64,000 nucleotides of DNA from Vibrio rumoiensis 1S-45 (GCF_000286955.2 NZ_AJYK02000095.1:24277-88276); one strand, 5' to 3'; numbered from the stretch's first letter, positions 52,691-62,242 are shown. Notes: generated by a model not told the origin, from the letters alone. Made by a program: numbers and translations.

Positions 52691-54628
52691 ATGACCTTAT
52701 TTAAACAGTTATTAATTGGCTTTTTCTTACTCTTTTTTATCTTGATGTCTTCAATTTTCATCACTCAATACAAATCAGCAAATGACTTTTTAGAATCACA
52801 ACAAACCATTAGCATGCACAATTTAAGCAGCGCTGTTCAAATCGCTATTGAACCCTATGTGGCAACTAATGATATTGAAAAAATGGTAGAAATTACAGAT
52901 ACTTTATACAGCCAAGGCTTCCATGGTTATATAAAGCTTCAATACCAAGATCAAGATGAGCCGATTGTGGTTCACCAAAATGATCCTGTAAATCGAGTAC
53001 CATCTTGGTTTAAAAACATGGTGAATATTGAGCCTGTAGTGGTCACGCAAGCAATACCCCATTACGATAACAACCCACTCATGATTACCGTCGCCAATAA
53101 TCTCAATAATACCTATTTAAAGCTTTGGCGTGCCACTTACCATTTACTCATTAATTTTTTCTGCTTTTTACTGGTAAGCCTTATTTTATTAGTGATTATG
53201 ATAAGACATATCCTCACACCGATTAAAAGACTTCAACTACAAGCTGATAAAATTGCACAGCAAAACTTTGGCCATTCTCTGCCTATTCCAAACATTAGTG
53301 AATTGAAAGCTCTCACACATAGTTTCAACCACATGAGTGCTCAAATTGAAGCGAATACCCGACAACAAGCCGAAGAGACTGAAAAATTACGCCAACGAAT
53401 TTACCAAGATCCAATTACCGGCCTAGCAAATTTGGACTATCTGATGGCATCAACTGGGCAATCTTTAGCAAGCTCAAAATATTCCACCTCATTGCTTTTA
53501 TTACATTCCGATCTCATTCAAGATCATCTAGAGAATGATGAATTCATTGAAGCTCAAAGATTAGCTCAACAAATGGCAATCCAACTGAAAACACTCACCA
53601 ATGACAATAGTATTATTGCTAATATCAGCCTTTTTGAATTTGTACTGATTCTGCCCACTCAATCTCATGAAGACATGGAAAATATTGCGCTTACTATGCT
53701 AAACAAAGCAGAAGAAATACAAGCAGAACCATTCAATCTCGCTACTCTACAAGCCAGAGTTGGAGTCGTCACGGTAAGTGAAGATGATGACCTACAGCAA
53801 TCGCTTAAAAAGGCAAGAATCGCAGTACAAGATAATCTTATTCATACTGGTGATAACATCACTTTCTATACTAATGGAAAGCATGCCGATATTCAATTCC
53901 GCTCTGCTGGAGAGTGGAGGCTACTGGTAAAGAAAGCCGTTGCCAATATGGAAGTGAAACTCACGACTCAAAGCCCAATAAATCAGCAGCGCCAACCTAT
54001 CCATCAAGAAGTATTTGCTCATATCGAATACCACGGAGACCAATTTAATGCTGGTCAATTCATTAATGCCATTCAATATCACAGCGAAGGTTTAATGTTT
54101 GATATGCATATTCTTGAGTTACTATTTAGAAAACTTACTCATTCCGATTCAACATTACCAGTTGCTGTTAACATCACAGTGAATAGCATTAATAGTGCTA
54201 ACTTTTCACGTTGGTTAGATAACAAACTGAATAGCCACCCACACTTCGCTGAACAGCTTATATTTGAATTACCTGAAATCGCTTTTATACGCTACGAAAG
54301 TAATATTCAACGCCTTGTTGGTGTAATTCAAAAGCACGGTTTTCGGTTTGGTATTGATCACTTTGGCCATAATTTTAATCAGATCCATTATCTAAATAAA
54401 TTCAAGCCGTCTTATGTCAAATTAGATCATGTTTATACGGTTCATATTGATGAACAGCAAAAAGCCGATCTACTAAGTTCAATACTAAGGTATGTAACTA
54501 ACCTCAATATTTTAATTATCGCTACTCGCATAGAAAACAGTGCTCAAATGGAAACTTTATATCAATTTGAACTGCAAAACTTTCAAGGTTTTCTTGCTGA
54601 TGCTGTAACCAATGAGTCCAAAGAATGA
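52691..54628 (+). CDS. lapD: LapD-like c-di-GMP receptor with degenerate GGDEF and EAL domains
   Basis: This 645-residue inner-membrane receptor starts MTLFKQLLIGFFLLFFI and has a periplasmic output domain (about 25-150, with VPSWFKNMVNIEP), a second helix (about 157-180), HAMP (about 180-235), GGDEF (about 245-400) and EAL (about 440-640). Catalytic motifs are lost: the GGDEF site reads SLFEF, the EAL motif reads EVFAHIE, and DDFGTG reads IDHFGHNF. LapD binds c-di-GMP through the dead EAL domain and in Pseudomonas sequesters LapG, keeping LapA on the surface. No LapG is encoded here. A weak ribosome-binding site precedes the ATG. It overlaps the ABC transporter gene by four bases. Confidence 0.85.
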   Translation: MTLFKQLLIGFFLLFFILMSSIFITQYKSANDFLESQQTISMHNLSSAVQIAIEPYVATNDIEKMVEITDTLYSQGFHGYIKLQYQDQDEPIVVHQNDPVNRVPSWFKNMVNIEPVVVTQAIPHYDNNPLMITVANNLNNTYLKLWRATYHLLINFFCFLLVSLILLVIMIRHILTPIKRLQLQADKIAQQNFGHSLPIPNISELKALTHSFNHMSAQIEANTRQQAEETEKLRQRIYQDPITGLANLDYLMASTGQSLASSKYSTSLLLLHSDLIQDHLENDEFIEAQRLAQQMAIQLKTLTNDNSIIANISLFEFVLILPTQSHEDMENIALTMLNKAEEIQAEPFNLATLQARVGVVTVSEDDDLQQSLKKARIAVQDNLIHTGDNITFYTNGKHADIQFRSAGEWRLLVKKAVANMEVKLTTQSPINQQRQPIHQEVFAHIEYHGDQFNAGQFINAIQYHSEGLMFDMHILELLFRKLTHSDSTLPVAVNITVNSINSANFSRWLDNKLNSHPHFAEQLIFELPEIAFIRYESNIQRLVGVIQKHGFRFGIDHFGHNFNQIHYLNKFKPSYVKLDHVYTVHIDEQQKADLLSSILRYVTNLNILIIATRIENSAQMETLYQFELQNFQGFLADAVTNESKE

Positions 54629-56775
54629 AAGATCCATTATTAGAATCCCTTATCTATATTAGCCATTACTATGGGCAGCCCCATTCCGCTAACTCATTAG
54701 TAAATGATTTACCATTATCCGATGGCTTACTCACCACGCACCTATTCCCACGAGCGGCAGAAAAAGCCGGATTAACCGCCAAATTATGTCAACTACCAAT
54801 TGATAATATATCACCATTATTATTTCCGGTTGTGGCCTTTCTTAAAGGTGGGGATACTTGCGTTATCCTTGATTTTGATAACGAAACTCAAGAAGCCGAA
54901 ATTGTTCTTGCTCAATCAGAAGGTGTAACACAATCCATTCCACTTGAAGAATTAAATCGTCAATATTCTGGTCAATTATTCCTCATTAAAAAACGCTTTC
55001 GGTATGATGATCGGTCACCGGAAGTGCTTAAAACTCGCAATGGCCATTGGTTTTGGGGGACGCTCTGGGAATCCAAAAATATTTATCGCGATGTTTTACT
55101 TGCTTCTATATTGATCAATATATTTGCGATCGCAACACCACTTTTTACCCGCTTAGTCTATGACAAAATTGTCCCGAACCTTGCGTTTGATTCCTTATGG
55201 GTTTTATCTAGCGGTATTTTTCTGATTTTTATTTTTGATTTAGTTCTTAAACTAATGAGATCGTATTTCATTGATATTGCAGGGAAAAAATCAGACTTAC
55301 TCATCTCGTCAAAAATATTTAATCGTGTTTTAGGCATTCGTTTAGAAGCCAAGCCAGCTTCTGTCGGCGCTTTTGCTAAAAACATGCAAGAATTTGAATC
55401 TATTCGGGAGTTCTTAACCTCCGCCACAGTTGGTGCATTGATCGATCTTCCTTTTGCCTTACTTTTCTTGTTTGTCATTTTCTTAATTGCAGGTCCGTTG
55501 GCTCTCGTACCGTTAGGCGCAGTTTTGATATTGGTAATTTACAGCTTCTTAGTGCAACGACCTTTAAAACGCTCGATTGAAGAAGGATCTCGTTTATCTT
55601 CTCAAAAACACGCCAACTTAATTGAAAGCCTAAGCGGACTAGAAACATTAAAGACTTTTAACGCTCAAAGTCAATTTCAATATCGCTGGGAAGAAGCCGT
55701 GGCTCACATGTCTAATTGGAGCATCAAAACCCGTCGTTTAACTGATTCAGTCCAAAATACCGCAGGCTTTCTTCAGCAATTTGTTTCTGTAGCAATGATT
55801 ATTGGGGGGGTCTACCTTATTGCAGACGGTCAATTAACCATGGGTGGATTAATTGCAGCCACCATGCTTAGTGGTCGTGCGGTTGGACCTTTGGTACAAC
55901 TGTCTATGCTATCGACTCGTTATAACCAGGCAAAATCCGCTATGACAATCATAGAACAAGTCATGGCGATGCCAATGGAACAGGAAGAAGGTAAACGTTA
56001 TATTCACCGCCCTGTTCTACAAGGAAAGATTCAATTTGATGACGTCAGTTTTCACTACCCTGAAAGTAAATCTTATGCGTTAAGAAATATTAGCTTTACC
56101 ATACAACCCGGTGAAAGAGTGGCCATTATTGGGCGTATCGGTTCAGGTAAATCAACAATTCAACGTCTCATCATGGGTTTATATAAAGCTACAGAAGGCT
56201 CGGTAAAAATCGATGACATGGACATTAATCAACTTCACCATACCGATGTAAGAAACAATTTTGGTTGTGTCCCTCAAGACTGCTCACTCTTTTTTGGCTC
56301 GATCCGCGATAACATTACTCTTGGCCGAACGCAAACCAACGATCATGATGTATTAATTGCTGCGGAACGTGCTGGAGTGACCAATTTTACTCAACATGAT
56401 GAATCAGGGTTAGATAAACAAGTAGGTGAAGGTGGAGCTGCGCTTTCCGGAGGTCAACGACAAGCTATTGCAATAGCCAGAGCTTGGTTAAGCCAGCCTC
56501 CTCTATTGTTAATGGATGAACCGACCAGCCAAATGGATAATCGCTCTGAAGCCTTAATTAAGCAGCAATTAAAGCGTTTATCACAAAGTGAAACACTGAT
56601 TTTAATTACTCATAAAACCAGTATGCTTGATCTTGTTGACCGATTAATCGTTATGGAACGCGGTCATATCGTTGCTGATGGACCTAAAGAAGCGGTTCTA
56701 CAAAAACTTAGAGGCAAAAAAGCACCTGCGCCAGAATCTACATCTAAACCAATTGAAGAAAATGTAGGTAAATAA
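54625..56775 (+). CDS. lapB: Type I secretion ABC transporter (LapB-like)
   Basis: The 716-residue inner-membrane exporter has a C39-like N-terminal domain (about 1-130), a six-helix transmembrane domain (about 155-450) and an ABC ATPase. The peptidase cysteine is absent, so the first domain is a C39-like docking domain (CLD) that binds RTX substrates. Walker A is GRIGSGKST (around 508), signature LSGGQRQAIAIARAW (around 612), Walker B LLLMDEPTSQMD (around 632). Start ATG overlaps the lapD stop. With LapC and LapE homologues it would export the adhesin from the same locus. Confidence 0.92.
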   Translation: MKDPLLESLIYISHYYGQPHSANSLVNDLPLSDGLLTTHLFPRAAEKAGLTAKLCQLPIDNISPLLFPVVAFLKGGDTCVILDFDNETQEAEIVLAQSEGVTQSIPLEELNRQYSGQLFLIKKRFRYDDRSPEVLKTRNGHWFWGTLWESKNIYRDVLLASILINIFAIATPLFTRLVYDKIVPNLAFDSLWVLSSGIFLIFIFDLVLKLMRSYFIDIAGKKSDLLISSKIFNRVLGIRLEAKPASVGAFAKNMQEFESIREFLTSATVGALIDLPFALLFLFVIFLIAGPLALVPLGAVLILVIYSFLVQRPLKRSIEEGSRLSSQKHANLIESLSGLETLKTFNAQSQFQYRWEEAVAHMSNWSIKTRRLTDSVQNTAGFLQQFVSVAMIIGGVYLIADGQLTMGGLIAATMLSGRAVGPLVQLSMLSTRYNQAKSAMTIIEQVMAMPMEQEEGKRYIHRPVLQGKIQFDDVSFHYPESKSYALRNISFTIQPGERVAIIGRIGSGKSTIQRLIMGLYKATEGSVKIDDMDINQLHHTDVRNNFGCVPQDCSLFFGSIRDNITLGRTQTNDHDVLIAAERAGVTNFTQHDESGLDKQVGEGGAALSGGQRQAIAIARAWLSQPPLLLMDEPTSQMDNRSEALIKQQLKRLSQSETLILITHKTSMLDLVDRLIVMERGHIVADGPKEAVLQKLRGKKAPAPESTSKPIEENVGK

Positions 56776-56782
56776 AACAAAA

Positions 56783-56812
56783 AGAGCACGGCAAACATTA
56801 TTGCCGTGCTCT
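56783..56812. terminator. Bidirectional terminator after the secretion operon
   Basis: AGAGCACGGCAA (56783-56794) and TTGCCGTGCTCT (56801-56812) form a perfect 12-bp stem. It separates the convergent lapB and the lipoprotein gene. Confidence 0.85.
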
Positions 56813-56830
56813 ATCTATTCCAAATTCCAC

Positions 56831-57511
56831 TTAACTTTTTGTTAGTTTGAACTCATCAATACGTACTTCAGTTTGCTTACCAATATCACCATCTAAATTT
56901 ATGCCACTGGTATCGGTAATGTGCATTAATGCATAAATATCAAGGGTAGTATTGCTGCCAGAATTAAACGCGACTGACACCTGTTTAAAGCCTTTCTTAA
57001 CCGCACCTTGAGGATTCATTGCAACGTCTTTTGCATGAGCCATTGTTGACTTAATGGTTTTACCATCTTTAGACTTAACACCAAATTCAAGTTCACTAGG
57101 AGAAGTTGGTCCTTTCTTATCGTAATAATACAAAGAAAGTATGTAATCGGTATTCGGTTCAATATTTGATACTTCTTGGCTTAACCCTGGAGTTGCTGTG
57201 AAATCATCATTTTCACTGACAAAGCGAATCCGAGCTGAGCCTTCATCTCCAAATGCCGTATCTTTTGAACTGCCTACATCACCTTTACCATTACTCTTAT
57301 CTGCAAGTTTTTGCCATGCATCACTCTTACCATTATTACTTCTAAATTCAGTAAGTTGATTATCTTGAATTAAACCTAAAGCCGAGCTTGTGCTCGTCGC
57401 AGCAGGAGCTGATGTTGTTGCGGTACTTGCTGTCGCTTCTGGTTCTGATGTTGAAGCACACCCAACTAATACACCACTAATCACTAAACTTAAATATACT
57501 TTTCTCATCAT
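56831..57511 (-). CDS. Lipoprotein with a carbohydrate-binding-like domain
   Basis: This protein of about 226 residues has a signal peptide with lipobox LVGC (about 15-18), a Ser/Thr/Ala/Pro linker (to about 45) and one beta-rich domain. The domain reads like a CBM4/9 or CBM16-type jelly roll: FRSNNGKSDAWQKLAD, DEGSARIRFVSEN, LSQEVSNIEPNTDYILSLYYYD and the final TEVRIDEFKLTKS. No catalytic domain is attached. ATG 57511 (or 57508) has GAGG at proper distance; the frame opens at 57523. It lies near the alginate genes, so binding of alginate or another glycan is plausible but unproven. Confidence 0.7.
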   Translation of the reverse strand: MMRKVYLSLVISGVLVGCASTSEPEATASTATTSAPAATSTSSALGLIQDNQLTEFRSNNGKSDAWQKLADKSNGKGDVGSSKDTAFGDEGSARIRFVSENDDFTATPGLSQEVSNIEPNTDYILSLYYYDKKGPTSPSELEFGVKSKDGKTIKSTMAHAKDVAMNPQGAVKKGFKQVSVAFNSGSNTTLDIYALMHITDTSGINLDGDIGKQTEVRIDEFKLTKS

Positions 57512-57629
57512 CCTTAACCTCATTTAGTTTTAATAATCGAAGTTAATATTAATGTCTTATTGTAATATTTAATGTGATGATGAGTGAGTTTTTCTAGATT
57601 AATGACATTCAAGATCAAATTTTTAACAA

Positions 57630-58379
57630 TTAACCGAAATCCATTCTAGGAAGCGTTTTCTTATTGAAAATATCATCAATGTTGACCTTATGTCGTTGAT
57701 CACCAAATATATTCACCATTTGAGCAAGAAATAATTCAGCGCATGATATAGAATCAATCAGTGCATTATGAGCCGGATAACACGGTAAACCATGCTTTTC
57801 TCTTACATCGGTCAATTGGTAACGACATAGCTCACCATGTTTAATATAGGTTAAGCACTTTTCAATTTTTAGAGTATCAATCCACACAACAGGCAGTTCT
57901 TTAATGCCATACTTATTTTTCACATAATGATCAATAAAGCTTTTCTCGACTATCGCGCCATGGACTAAAATCACCTTACCTCGCATCATTTCAAATAAGG
58001 CTTCCATCGCCTGATCCAACTCATCCCCTTCCAACAGCATTTCAGGAACAATATGGTTAATCACCGCACTTTCTGGATTAATGTGATGTTGATTATTTAA
58101 GTAAACATGTCGAGACGATTCAATTTCAATCTTATATCCGTACAAAGGCACCGTACCAATACTTAAAATAGTATTGTCTATGGGATTAAAACCCGTAGTC
58201 TCAAAATCTAATGCTAAATAGTGAAGAGTATCAATCGGAGTCGTTAACTTAGGTAAAGGATAGGCAAGCAGTTGGCGCAAACTATCGGGCCAGTGCGGTT
58301 CAACAGTAATACTTTTCCTCACACTTTCTAAACGAGTTAAAGGATGAGAAAACCACTTATTACTCAAACTTTTTAGCAT
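57630..58379 (-). CDS. DnaQ-family 3'-5' exonuclease
   Basis: The 249-residue DEDDh exonuclease resembles the epsilon subunit of DNA polymerase III but stands alone. Catalytic motifs are LALDFETTGFNP (DE, around 50), HGAIVEKSFIDHY (Asp, around 130) and PAHNALIDSISCAEL (His/Asp, around 200). The first 45 residues are an extra polar/basic segment. It may trim DNA ends in repair or act in nucleic acid turnover; true DnaQ is expected elsewhere. It is monocistronic on the minus strand. Confidence 0.85.
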   Translation of the reverse strand: MLKSLSNKWFSHPLTRLESVRKSITVEPHWPDSLRQLLAYPLPKLTTPIDTLHYLALDFETTGFNPIDNTILSIGTVPLYGYKIEIESSRHVYLNNQHHINPESAVINHIVPEMLLEGDELDQAMEALFEMMRGKVILVHGAIVEKSFIDHYVKNKYGIKELPVVWIDTLKIEKCLTYIKHGELCRYQLTDVREKHGLPCYPAHNALIDSISCAELFLAQMVNIFGDQRHKVNIDDIFNKKTLPRMDFG

Positions 58380-58507
58380 CGACTTCTTACCTTTTATAAT
58401 TCACGGCATTTAAGATTTGTATTTATCCACTTAACCATTAGTTCTAGCTATTACCATTATCTAACAGATTATTCCTTGGTAGCATTGTTAGAAAATCAAA
58501 AGGACAA

Positions 58508-58536
58508 AAAGCCAGCGTTATCACCACGCTGGCTTT
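58508..58536 (-). terminator. Terminator of the symporter gene
   Basis: AAAGCCAGCGT (58508-58518) and ACGCTGGCTTT (58526-58536) form an 11-bp stem, with a short A run to the left that becomes T-rich on the minus strand, 45 bases after the symporter stop. Confidence 0.8.
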
Positions 58537-58580
58537 GTTTAGAAATAAAAGCGGATATAACTCATCCGCTAATATTCCAC

Positions 58581-60356
58581 TTACTTAGATTCAGCTTCTA
58601 TCTGTGCATCTTCAACTTTAGTATCTACCGCTTTCACAAGCAACAGACCTACAGCAAGAACAATCACACCACACAGAACGAAGATCATACGTCCCCAGAA
58701 TGGGTTTGGAATCACAAACATTGCCATTACCATCACACCAGCCACACTAATTAGTGTACCAAGCATACGGCGTTGTTTGTTATCTAGGTTCTTCTGCTCT
58801 GCGCCTTCCGATACAAGAGGTGTTGCTAAGTTATTGAAGAACAAATCAACATCTTTCTCACGGTGTGGTGCAAGTTGCTTGTAGAACAATGTTGATAGCA
58901 TGAAGAAGCCACCAGTAATTACGATATGAGCAATCAGACCAATCGCAACTTTCAAGTCAGACCATTCACGTTTCGTTAGCTCTTCTAGACCAAACCATGC
59001 TGAGATGTGATCCGCTGTGATAACAAAACCAACATAGTAAGAAACGAAACCACCAACAACTAGCGTACCCCAACCAGCCCAGTCCGGCGTTTTACGAATA
59101 AAGAAGCCAAGGAATGCTGGAATTGTCATTGGGAAGCCAATTAAGGCACCAACGTACATCATTGTGTCAAATAAGCTTAACCCTTTCAGTGAGTTGATAA
59201 ACAACGCAACCATAATGATCGCAATACCAAAGAAGGTTGAAGTCACTTTAGATACAAATACCAATTCATTTTCAGTCGCATTTGGACGTAAAACAGCTTG
59301 ATAGAAGTTCTTAACAAAAATACCAGAGTTACGGTTAAGACCTGAGTCCATAGAAGACATGGTTGCTGCAAACATTGCTGCAATTAACAGACCGACCATA
59401 CCAACAGGCATGTATTCTTGTACAAAGTAAAGGTAAGCGAAATCACCTGCTTTGCTGCCTGCTTCTGGATAATGAGCGGCTAAGTCAACACCTTGACCTG
59501 CAATGAACCAACTAGGCATGAACCAAATAATTGGGCCTAATGTCATTAAGATACAAGCAAGTAATGCTGCTTTACGTGCGTTATTTGAATCTTTTGCTGC
59601 AAGGTAACGATAAGAGTTAAGCATGTTATTAGTAATACTAAATTGCTTAATAAAGATGAAGAACGCCCAAAGACCAAAGATACTAACGTAATTTAAATCA
59701 CCACCTGTAAGGAATGAATCCGTCGGGAAGTTTTCAACGATGTTAGTAACGCCACCACCTTTAATCATAGCTACAACAGCCGCTGTTACAGTAACCGCCA
59801 TGATGATGACCATTTGCATGAAATCGGATGCGATAACCGCCCAAGAACCACCTGTTACCGACATAACCAATACAACTAGACCAGTTAGGATAATAGTCGT
59901 GTTCATGTCGAAACCGAAGATACCAGAAGCAATAATGGCAAGACCATTTAGCCAGATACCAGCAGAGATAACACTATTAGGCATGCTTGACCATGTAAAT
60001 ACTTGCTCATTACCACGCCCAAAACGCATACGAATCGCTTCAATTACTGTGATAACACGTAACTGACGGAATTTCGGTGCGAAATATAAGTAGTTCATCA
60101 AGTAACCAAAGGCGTTTGCAATAAAGATGATTGCTACCGCAAAACCATCGTTATATGCCTTACCTGCAGCACCGGTGAAAGTCCAAGCACTAAATTGAGT
60201 CATAAAAGCAGTTGCACCAACCATCCACCATAACATGTTGCCGCCCCCGCGGAAGTAGTCACTGGTGTTACTTGTAAATGTGCGGAACATCCATCCAATC
60301 GCGATTAAGAAGAGGAAATAGATTCCGACAATGGCAGTATTAAGATCAAATTCCAT
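58581..60356 (-). CDS. Sodium/solute symporter, probable alginate-oligomer transporter
   Basis: This SSS-family symporter has about 591 residues and about 14 membrane helices. Family features include MLWWMVGATAFMTQFSAWTFTGAAGKAY (about 42-70), GGSWAVIASDFMQM (about 168-181) and FAATMSSMDSGLNRNSGI (about 328-346), the helix 8 sodium-binding region. Vibrio ToaA/ToaB proteins of the same family import unsaturated uronates from alginate. Proximity to a KdgM porin and a PL7 lyase supports the same role, but the substrate is inferred. AAGGG before ATG 60356 sets the start. It is divergent from kdgM. Confidence 0.85.
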   Translation of the reverse strand: MEFDLNTAIVGIYFLFLIAIGWMFRTFTSNTSDYFRGGGNMLWWMVGATAFMTQFSAWTFTGAAGKAYNDGFAVAIIFIANAFGYLMNYLYFAPKFRQLRVITVIEAIRMRFGRGNEQVFTWSSMPNSVISAGIWLNGLAIIASGIFGFDMNTTIILTGLVVLVMSVTGGSWAVIASDFMQMVIIMAVTVTAAVVAMIKGGGVTNIVENFPTDSFLTGGDLNYVSIFGLWAFFIFIKQFSITNNMLNSYRYLAAKDSNNARKAALLACILMTLGPIIWFMPSWFIAGQGVDLAAHYPEAGSKAGDFAYLYFVQEYMPVGMVGLLIAAMFAATMSSMDSGLNRNSGIFVKNFYQAVLRPNATENELVFVSKVTSTFFGIAIIMVALFINSLKGLSLFDTMMYVGALIGFPMTIPAFLGFFIRKTPDWAGWGTLVVGGFVSYYVGFVITADHISAWFGLEELTKREWSDLKVAIGLIAHIVITGGFFMLSTLFYKQLAPHREKDVDLFFNNLATPLVSEGAEQKNLDNKQRRMLGTLISVAGVMVMAMFVIPNPFWGRMIFVLCGVIVLAVGLLLVKAVDTKVEDAQIEAESK

Positions 60357-61324
60357 CGTGTTACCCTTTATATTAAGTTTTAGTTTCAACGTTAATATAG
60401 CTAGTTATAAATTCATTTGTAGTACAATATTGCCATTGCGTGACATGAATCGACATTCAAAGACACTTATTTGTAGGACAAGTGATCTAGGTCAATTATT
60501 TTATTGATTTCTATCGCTTACAACCCATTATCACTAGCTCTTTCACCTAATTATTGACTTAGATACTGCAGTGAAAGTGTTTAAAATACCATCTATTATA
60601 TCTTGATGATCTTACACTATTCACTCAAACATTCTCCCTATAAATCAGTGCTAGGCCTTATCTTATAACGATAAAATCAATTGAAATAAGATGGATAACT
60701 AATCTCATTGCTTTAATGGCCAACTCATCTGCTTCAAACTCATCCTACCAGCAATATGAAAACTAAAAAATTGAGTATAGATGACAGCAATGTATGGTGC
60801 ATACCCAACTATTTCATTCTAAATAGCGCGAAAATAACCATTCATTCACAATCTAGTTCAGGTTAAAACAAAAGGTAGATCTCACTATTTACCTTAAAAA
60901 TCAGTAGGATTAAGCTTGCCTCTAAGAAAAACCTTACACACAGATCACACTTTACGAATTTATGACAGCATTGCAATAACAACAAATAAACATTAAAAAA
61001 CAATAACTTAACTATAAGTATCGCACTATTATTACATTTGTAACTAATCGTGACTTTTAATAAGTCGATCTTTTTCACATTTTCTCGTCATTATTTTATT
61101 TAATCTATTTGTATTATTTAATTCTAATAAGACTTAAAGCGTAATCGAGATATCCATGACGGTAAGTAATCGATTAACACGCACTTCATTAGATAAATAA
61201 CGGATTAAATCTGTAACGCTCAATGTTATTCAATACGGCTAAAAAATAAGCCTAAACATTGAAATATCGAGCGTTATAAATCACGAAAAATAATGTAAAC
61301 ACAATAACTAGATAGGACGTCTGT
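60357..61324. other. Long AT-rich divergent regulatory region
   Basis: This 968-base region between the symporter and kdgM contains no credible gene. A 71-codon open frame with a GTG start at 60863-61078 is rejected. GACTT-TTAAT-AAGTC at 61052-61066 is a small inverted repeat. A complex fold at 61214-61276 is listed separately. Promoters for both transport genes must lie here. It is unusually long for this genome and may bind several regulators. Confidence 0.5.
61214..61276 (+). other. Branched hairpin in the kdgM leader
   Basis: TAACGCTC (61214-61221) pairs with GAGCGTTA (61269-61276), and AATGTT (61222-61227) with AACATT (61255-61260). Inside is GGCT...AGCC around AAAAAA. The eight unpaired bases GAAATATC lie on the 3' side. 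The structure ends 48 bases before the kdgM start, so it is probably transcribed. Confidence 0.6.
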
Positions 61325-62044
61325 ATGTTTAAATTAAATAAAATTACATTAGCTGCAACTACTCTTTTGCTTGCAACTTCTGCTGTTAGTGTAAATGCAG
61401 CTTCACTTGATTATCGCCATGAGTATAAACATGATACAGAATCAAATGGTGACCGTATCAAGATTGGCGGCAGTACCAAAGTAGAACTTGGTACACACTA
61501 TTACAGTGTTGAAATGAAATTTAATGGTAAAGATGGTTCATACGGTTACCAAGATTTAGAGCGTGGTGATTCTGAATTTGAATACAGCTTCAAATACTTT
61601 GTAAATGACAACTTTTATCTACAACCTGGCATGCCAATTACCATGGGTGATCAACGAGTTACTTACAAACCGCAACTACGTGTAGGTTATGAATTCGATT
61701 CAGGCATTACGGCTAAATTACGTTACCGTCATGAGTTCCGTGATTTCACTGATGAAAAAGAGAATGGTGAAACATGGCAAAAAAGTAAAGTGACGGCCAA
61801 CCTTACCTATACTTGGAATAGTACCGTTCAGTTTGATTTTGAAACCAACTATGAAAAAGCTCGTGAAGGCGACAACTGGCTTTTATATGATGGAAAAGAC
61901 TGGAACTACGACTACAACCTGAAGGTCGGTTACAAAAATGACAGTAACTGGCGCCCATACTTCGAATTGGGTAATGTGAGTGTAAGCAGTAAATCTGATG
62001 AACGTCAACTGCGTAGCCGTGTAGGTTTGACTTACAGCTTCTAA
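61325..62044 (+). CDS. kdgM: KdgM-family oligouronate porin
   Basis: The 239-residue outer membrane porin has a signal peptide (about 1-25, ending VNAAS), then about 12 amphipathic strands such as LDYRHEYKH, PQLRVGYEFD and AKLRYRHEFRDF. It ends LRSRVGLTYSF with the C-terminal Phe required for outer membrane insertion. KdgM admits acidic oligosaccharides such as oligogalacturonate; alginate-degrading Vibrio use KdgM paralogues for oligoalginate. AGGACG precedes the ATG. A terminator follows the stop. Neighbouring lyase and symporter support the alginate role. Confidence 0.88.
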   Translation: MFKLNKITLAATTLLLATSAVSVNAASLDYRHEYKHDTESNGDRIKIGGSTKVELGTHYYSVEMKFNGKDGSYGYQDLERGDSEFEYSFKYFVNDNFYLQPGMPITMGDQRVTYKPQLRVGYEFDSGITAKLRYRHEFRDFTDEKENGETWQKSKVTANLTYTWNSTVQFDFETNYEKAREGDNWLLYDGKDWNYDYNLKVGYKNDSNWRPYFELGNVSVSSKSDERQLRSRVGLTYSF

Positions 62045-62072
62045 ACCACCTTTGTACATCCCTCTTTGAAAC

Positions 62073-62101
62073 AAAAAGCCAAACTCAACGTTTGGCTTTT
62101 T
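62073..62101 (+). terminator. Terminator of kdgM
   Basis: AAAGCCAAAC (62075-62084) pairs with GTTTGGCTTT (62090-62099) around TCAAC, followed by T residues. It is a strong intrinsic terminator. Confidence 0.9.
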
Positions 62102-62192
62102 TATTTCTATTTTTTATTTCTATTTTTTATTTGAATACTCTATTTTATCGATTCCATTACAATACTTGTAACAGAATAATACTTGTAACAGA
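62102..62192. repeat. Short tandem and direct repeats between convergent genes
   Basis: A 13-base unit TATTTCTATTTTT occurs twice in tandem (62102-62127) plus a part copy. AATACTTGTAACAGA occurs at 62161-62175 and again at 62178-62192, a 17-base period. Both lie in the space between kdgM and the lyase gene and look like local slippage products. Confidence 0.75.
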
Positions 62193-62242
62193 AATTAAAG
62201 CATTACTGGCATTGATCTTATTTCGGACGGAACACCCCTAAC

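Noticed and set aside
60863..61078. 71-codon minus-strand frame in the symporter-kdgM gap
   Set aside because: It starts with GTG, has no Shine-Dalgarno and has the Lys/Leu/Phe/Cys composition expected of random AT-rich DNA.
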